NCBI GenBank assembly: GCA_015062395.1
Contig: SUUS01000005.1
Location: forward strand, 1-64,000
Source: Alphaproteobacteria bacterium
Lineage (GTDB): Bacteria > Pseudomonadota > Alphaproteobacteria > CAAHEQ01 > UBA3637
Direction: 5' to 3'
DNA length: 64,000 bases
The notes beneath the pieces were generated by a model. The model was not told the DNA's origin, did no database searches, and saw only the letters and a program-made list of their open reading frames with translations. This document shows positions 62,957 through 64,000 of the stretch, one piece after another. Position numbers and translations under genes: made by a program. The stretch's first letter is position 1; each line of letters begins with the position of its first letter.

Positions 62957-63361
62957 ATGATGATATTAGTCAGCTTTTTAAGCGTTTTTGTTGCTGCTGC
63001 GTTATTGTGGTTAGCTTTTGTTATTTCGTATTTGTCAAATGGTGCTGTTTCCTTTGGTGGAAATACTATTATTACATTGATGGGGCTGTTTTTACCTTTT
63101 GTTGTGATGGGAATGGCTTTTGCGTTTGTTTATTTAGCAATGGAATTAAAACGATTGCAATTAAAATTAACAGATTGGGTCAATGTCTTTAAGTGCGAAG
63201 TTTTGAACGATACCGTGGCCGTTCATGAACAGATTGGTCAAATGGTTCAAGCGCAAATGGACGATACGCCTGCTGTGATGAGCATATCTAAAAGCGAACC
63301 TATGGCAAAATATAAAGATTTAGAACTGCCTGAAGACGTGGAATTACGTTTCAAAAAATGA
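62957..63361 (+). CDS. Membrane protein of unknown function
   Basis: 134 residues. Two membrane helices (about 3-25 and 37-60) are followed by a cytoplasmic, mostly helical tail with Q/V/M residues and a charged end (L-P-E-D-V-E-L-R-F-K-K). GAGG before the ATG. Its TGA overlaps the next ATG (ATGA), so it is probably co-transcribed with the binding-protein gene. No family recognised. Confidence 0.6.
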   Translation: MMILVSFLSVFVAAALLWLAFVISYLSNGAVSFGGNTIITLMGLFLPFVVMGMAFAFVYLAMELKRLQLKLTDWVNVFKCEVLNDTVAVHEQIGQMVQAQMDDTPAVMSISKSEPMAKYKDLELPEDVELRFKK

Positions 63362-64000
63362 AGTATATATTCATATTTTTACTGTTTTTATTAAATACTA
63401 CGGCTTTTGCAACAGAGCCTGTACATGCTGTTTCTATGCATGGACAACCCAAATATGCTGCAGATTTTAAGCATTTTGATTATGTGAATCCTAATGCTCC
63501 AAAAGGTGGTACTTTAAAGCAAGCTTCATTTGGTTCTTTTGATACTTTAAATCCTTTTTCAATAAAAGGAAATGTGGCTCCTGGTCTTGGCTTGCTTTTT
63601 GAAACACTGATGGTTTCTTCTGCTGACGAACATTTTTCACAATATGGATTAATTGCTCAAAAAATAGAAGTTCCAGAAGATAGAGCGTGGGTTGCTTTTC
63701 ATATTAATCCTAAAGCGCGTTTTCAAAATAATGAACCGATTACTGCTGAAGATGTCGTTTTTAGTTTTGAATTGTTAAAAGAAAAAGGCATGCCTCAATA
63801 CCGTTATTACTATGCTGGCGTTGATAAAGCCGAAGCGACGGATAAATATCGTGTTTTATTTACCTTTAAAGAAGGGGAAAATCGAGAGCTTCCTTTAATT
63901 TTGGGACAAATGCCTGTCTTGTCAAAGGCTTATTGGAAAGACCGAGATTTTGACGCAACATCTTTGGAGGTTCCTGTCGGTTCTGGTGCTTACCGTTTGA
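63358..64000 (+). CDS. Family 5 extracellular solute-binding protein, YejA-like (3' end outside window)
   Basis: The visible 214 codons start with a signal peptide (cleavage about T-A-F-A, residue 17). A-V-S-M-H-G-Q-P-K-Y and F-D-Y-V-N-P-N-A-P-K-G-G-T-L follow, the usual N-terminus of YejA/oligopeptide binding proteins, and later I-T-A-E-D-V-V-F-S-F. It should feed an ABC importer of peptides or microcin-C-like compounds, with permease genes expected beyond the window. ATGA overlap with the preceding gene. Confidence 0.85.
   Translation, partial: MKYIFIFLLFLLNTTAFATEPVHAVSMHGQPKYAADFKHFDYVNPNAPKGGTLKQASFGSFDTLNPFSIKGNVAPGLGLLFETLMVSSADEHFSQYGLIAQKIEVPEDRAWVAFHINPKARFQNNEPITAEDVVFSFELLKEKGMPQYRYYYAGVDKAEATDKYRVLFTFKEGENRELPLILGQMPVLSKAYWKDRDFDATSLEVPVGSGAYRL

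Overview
The window is a gene-dense, clearly AT-rich stretch of a Gram-negative chromosome. The gene content fits an alphaproteobacterium: a tolQRAB-pal-cpoB-tilS-ftsH cluster, an MlaD/DUF2155 pair, a family-4-type uracil-DNA glycosylase, ThyX, a long-form HPF next to PtsN, an LpoA/RsmI/YraN/DolP block and an RpoH-type sigma factor. Base composition and the odd secreted proteins recall uncultured host-associated (gut-type) Alphaproteobacteria, but that placement is inference. I see no phage, insertion sequence, CRISPR array, plasmid or rRNA genes. There is one tRNA, with anticodon CAT.

Layout. 1-2200: 3' part of a giant secreted protein with a ~200-residue polyserine tract and tandem Cys-rich repeats. 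2400-3420: rpmB and a DedA-like membrane protein. 3600-12880: the Tol-Pal envelope operon, with two extra lipoprotein genes between tolB and pal, running on to cpoB, tilS and ftsH. 12900-20830: NMO-like enzyme, BepA-like protease, a degenerate gamma-glutamyltransferase-like lipoprotein, two MlaD-like genes, DUF2155, a YfgM-like protein and der. 20826-24220: K+ channel, queA, SUKH-like protein, ptsN, hpf. 24350-28680: hemW, lpoA-like, rsmI, yraN, dolP-like. 28700-29100: nested inverted repeats followed by a ribbon-helix-helix gene. 29190-34270: TolC-MacA-MacB efflux operon with a split MacB. 34270-40940: ThyX, DUF2065, HolC, MFS, tRNA, rnhA, a reduced DsbD-like protein, infC. 41000-51700: unknown secreted protein, recA, histidine kinase plus periplasmic binding protein, MepM-like peptidase, UDG, TPR lipoprotein, dnaJ. 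51800-55100: two paralogous unknown proteins and a Cys-rich lipoprotein. 55235-59700: rplS-trmD-rimM-rpsP-ffh and rpoH. 59845-64000: interrupted glycosyltransferase, BI-1 protein, rpmG, accA, small membrane proteins and the start of a family 5 solute-binding protein.

Functionally the window is dominated by envelope maintenance (Tol-Pal, BepA, LpoA, DolP, MlaD, MepM, MacAB-TolC) and translation/protein-targeting housekeeping. The least explained parts are the polyserine/Cys-rich protein at the left edge and its apparent relative at 54076-55101 (shared CC-rich module with a ~110-residue period), the paralogous pair at 51829-54016, and the nested GAGTCG repeats in front of the small RHH gene. 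infC has no usable ATG/GTG/TTG start and appears to initiate at ATA or ATC. The glycosyltransferase at 59845 has an in-frame stop.
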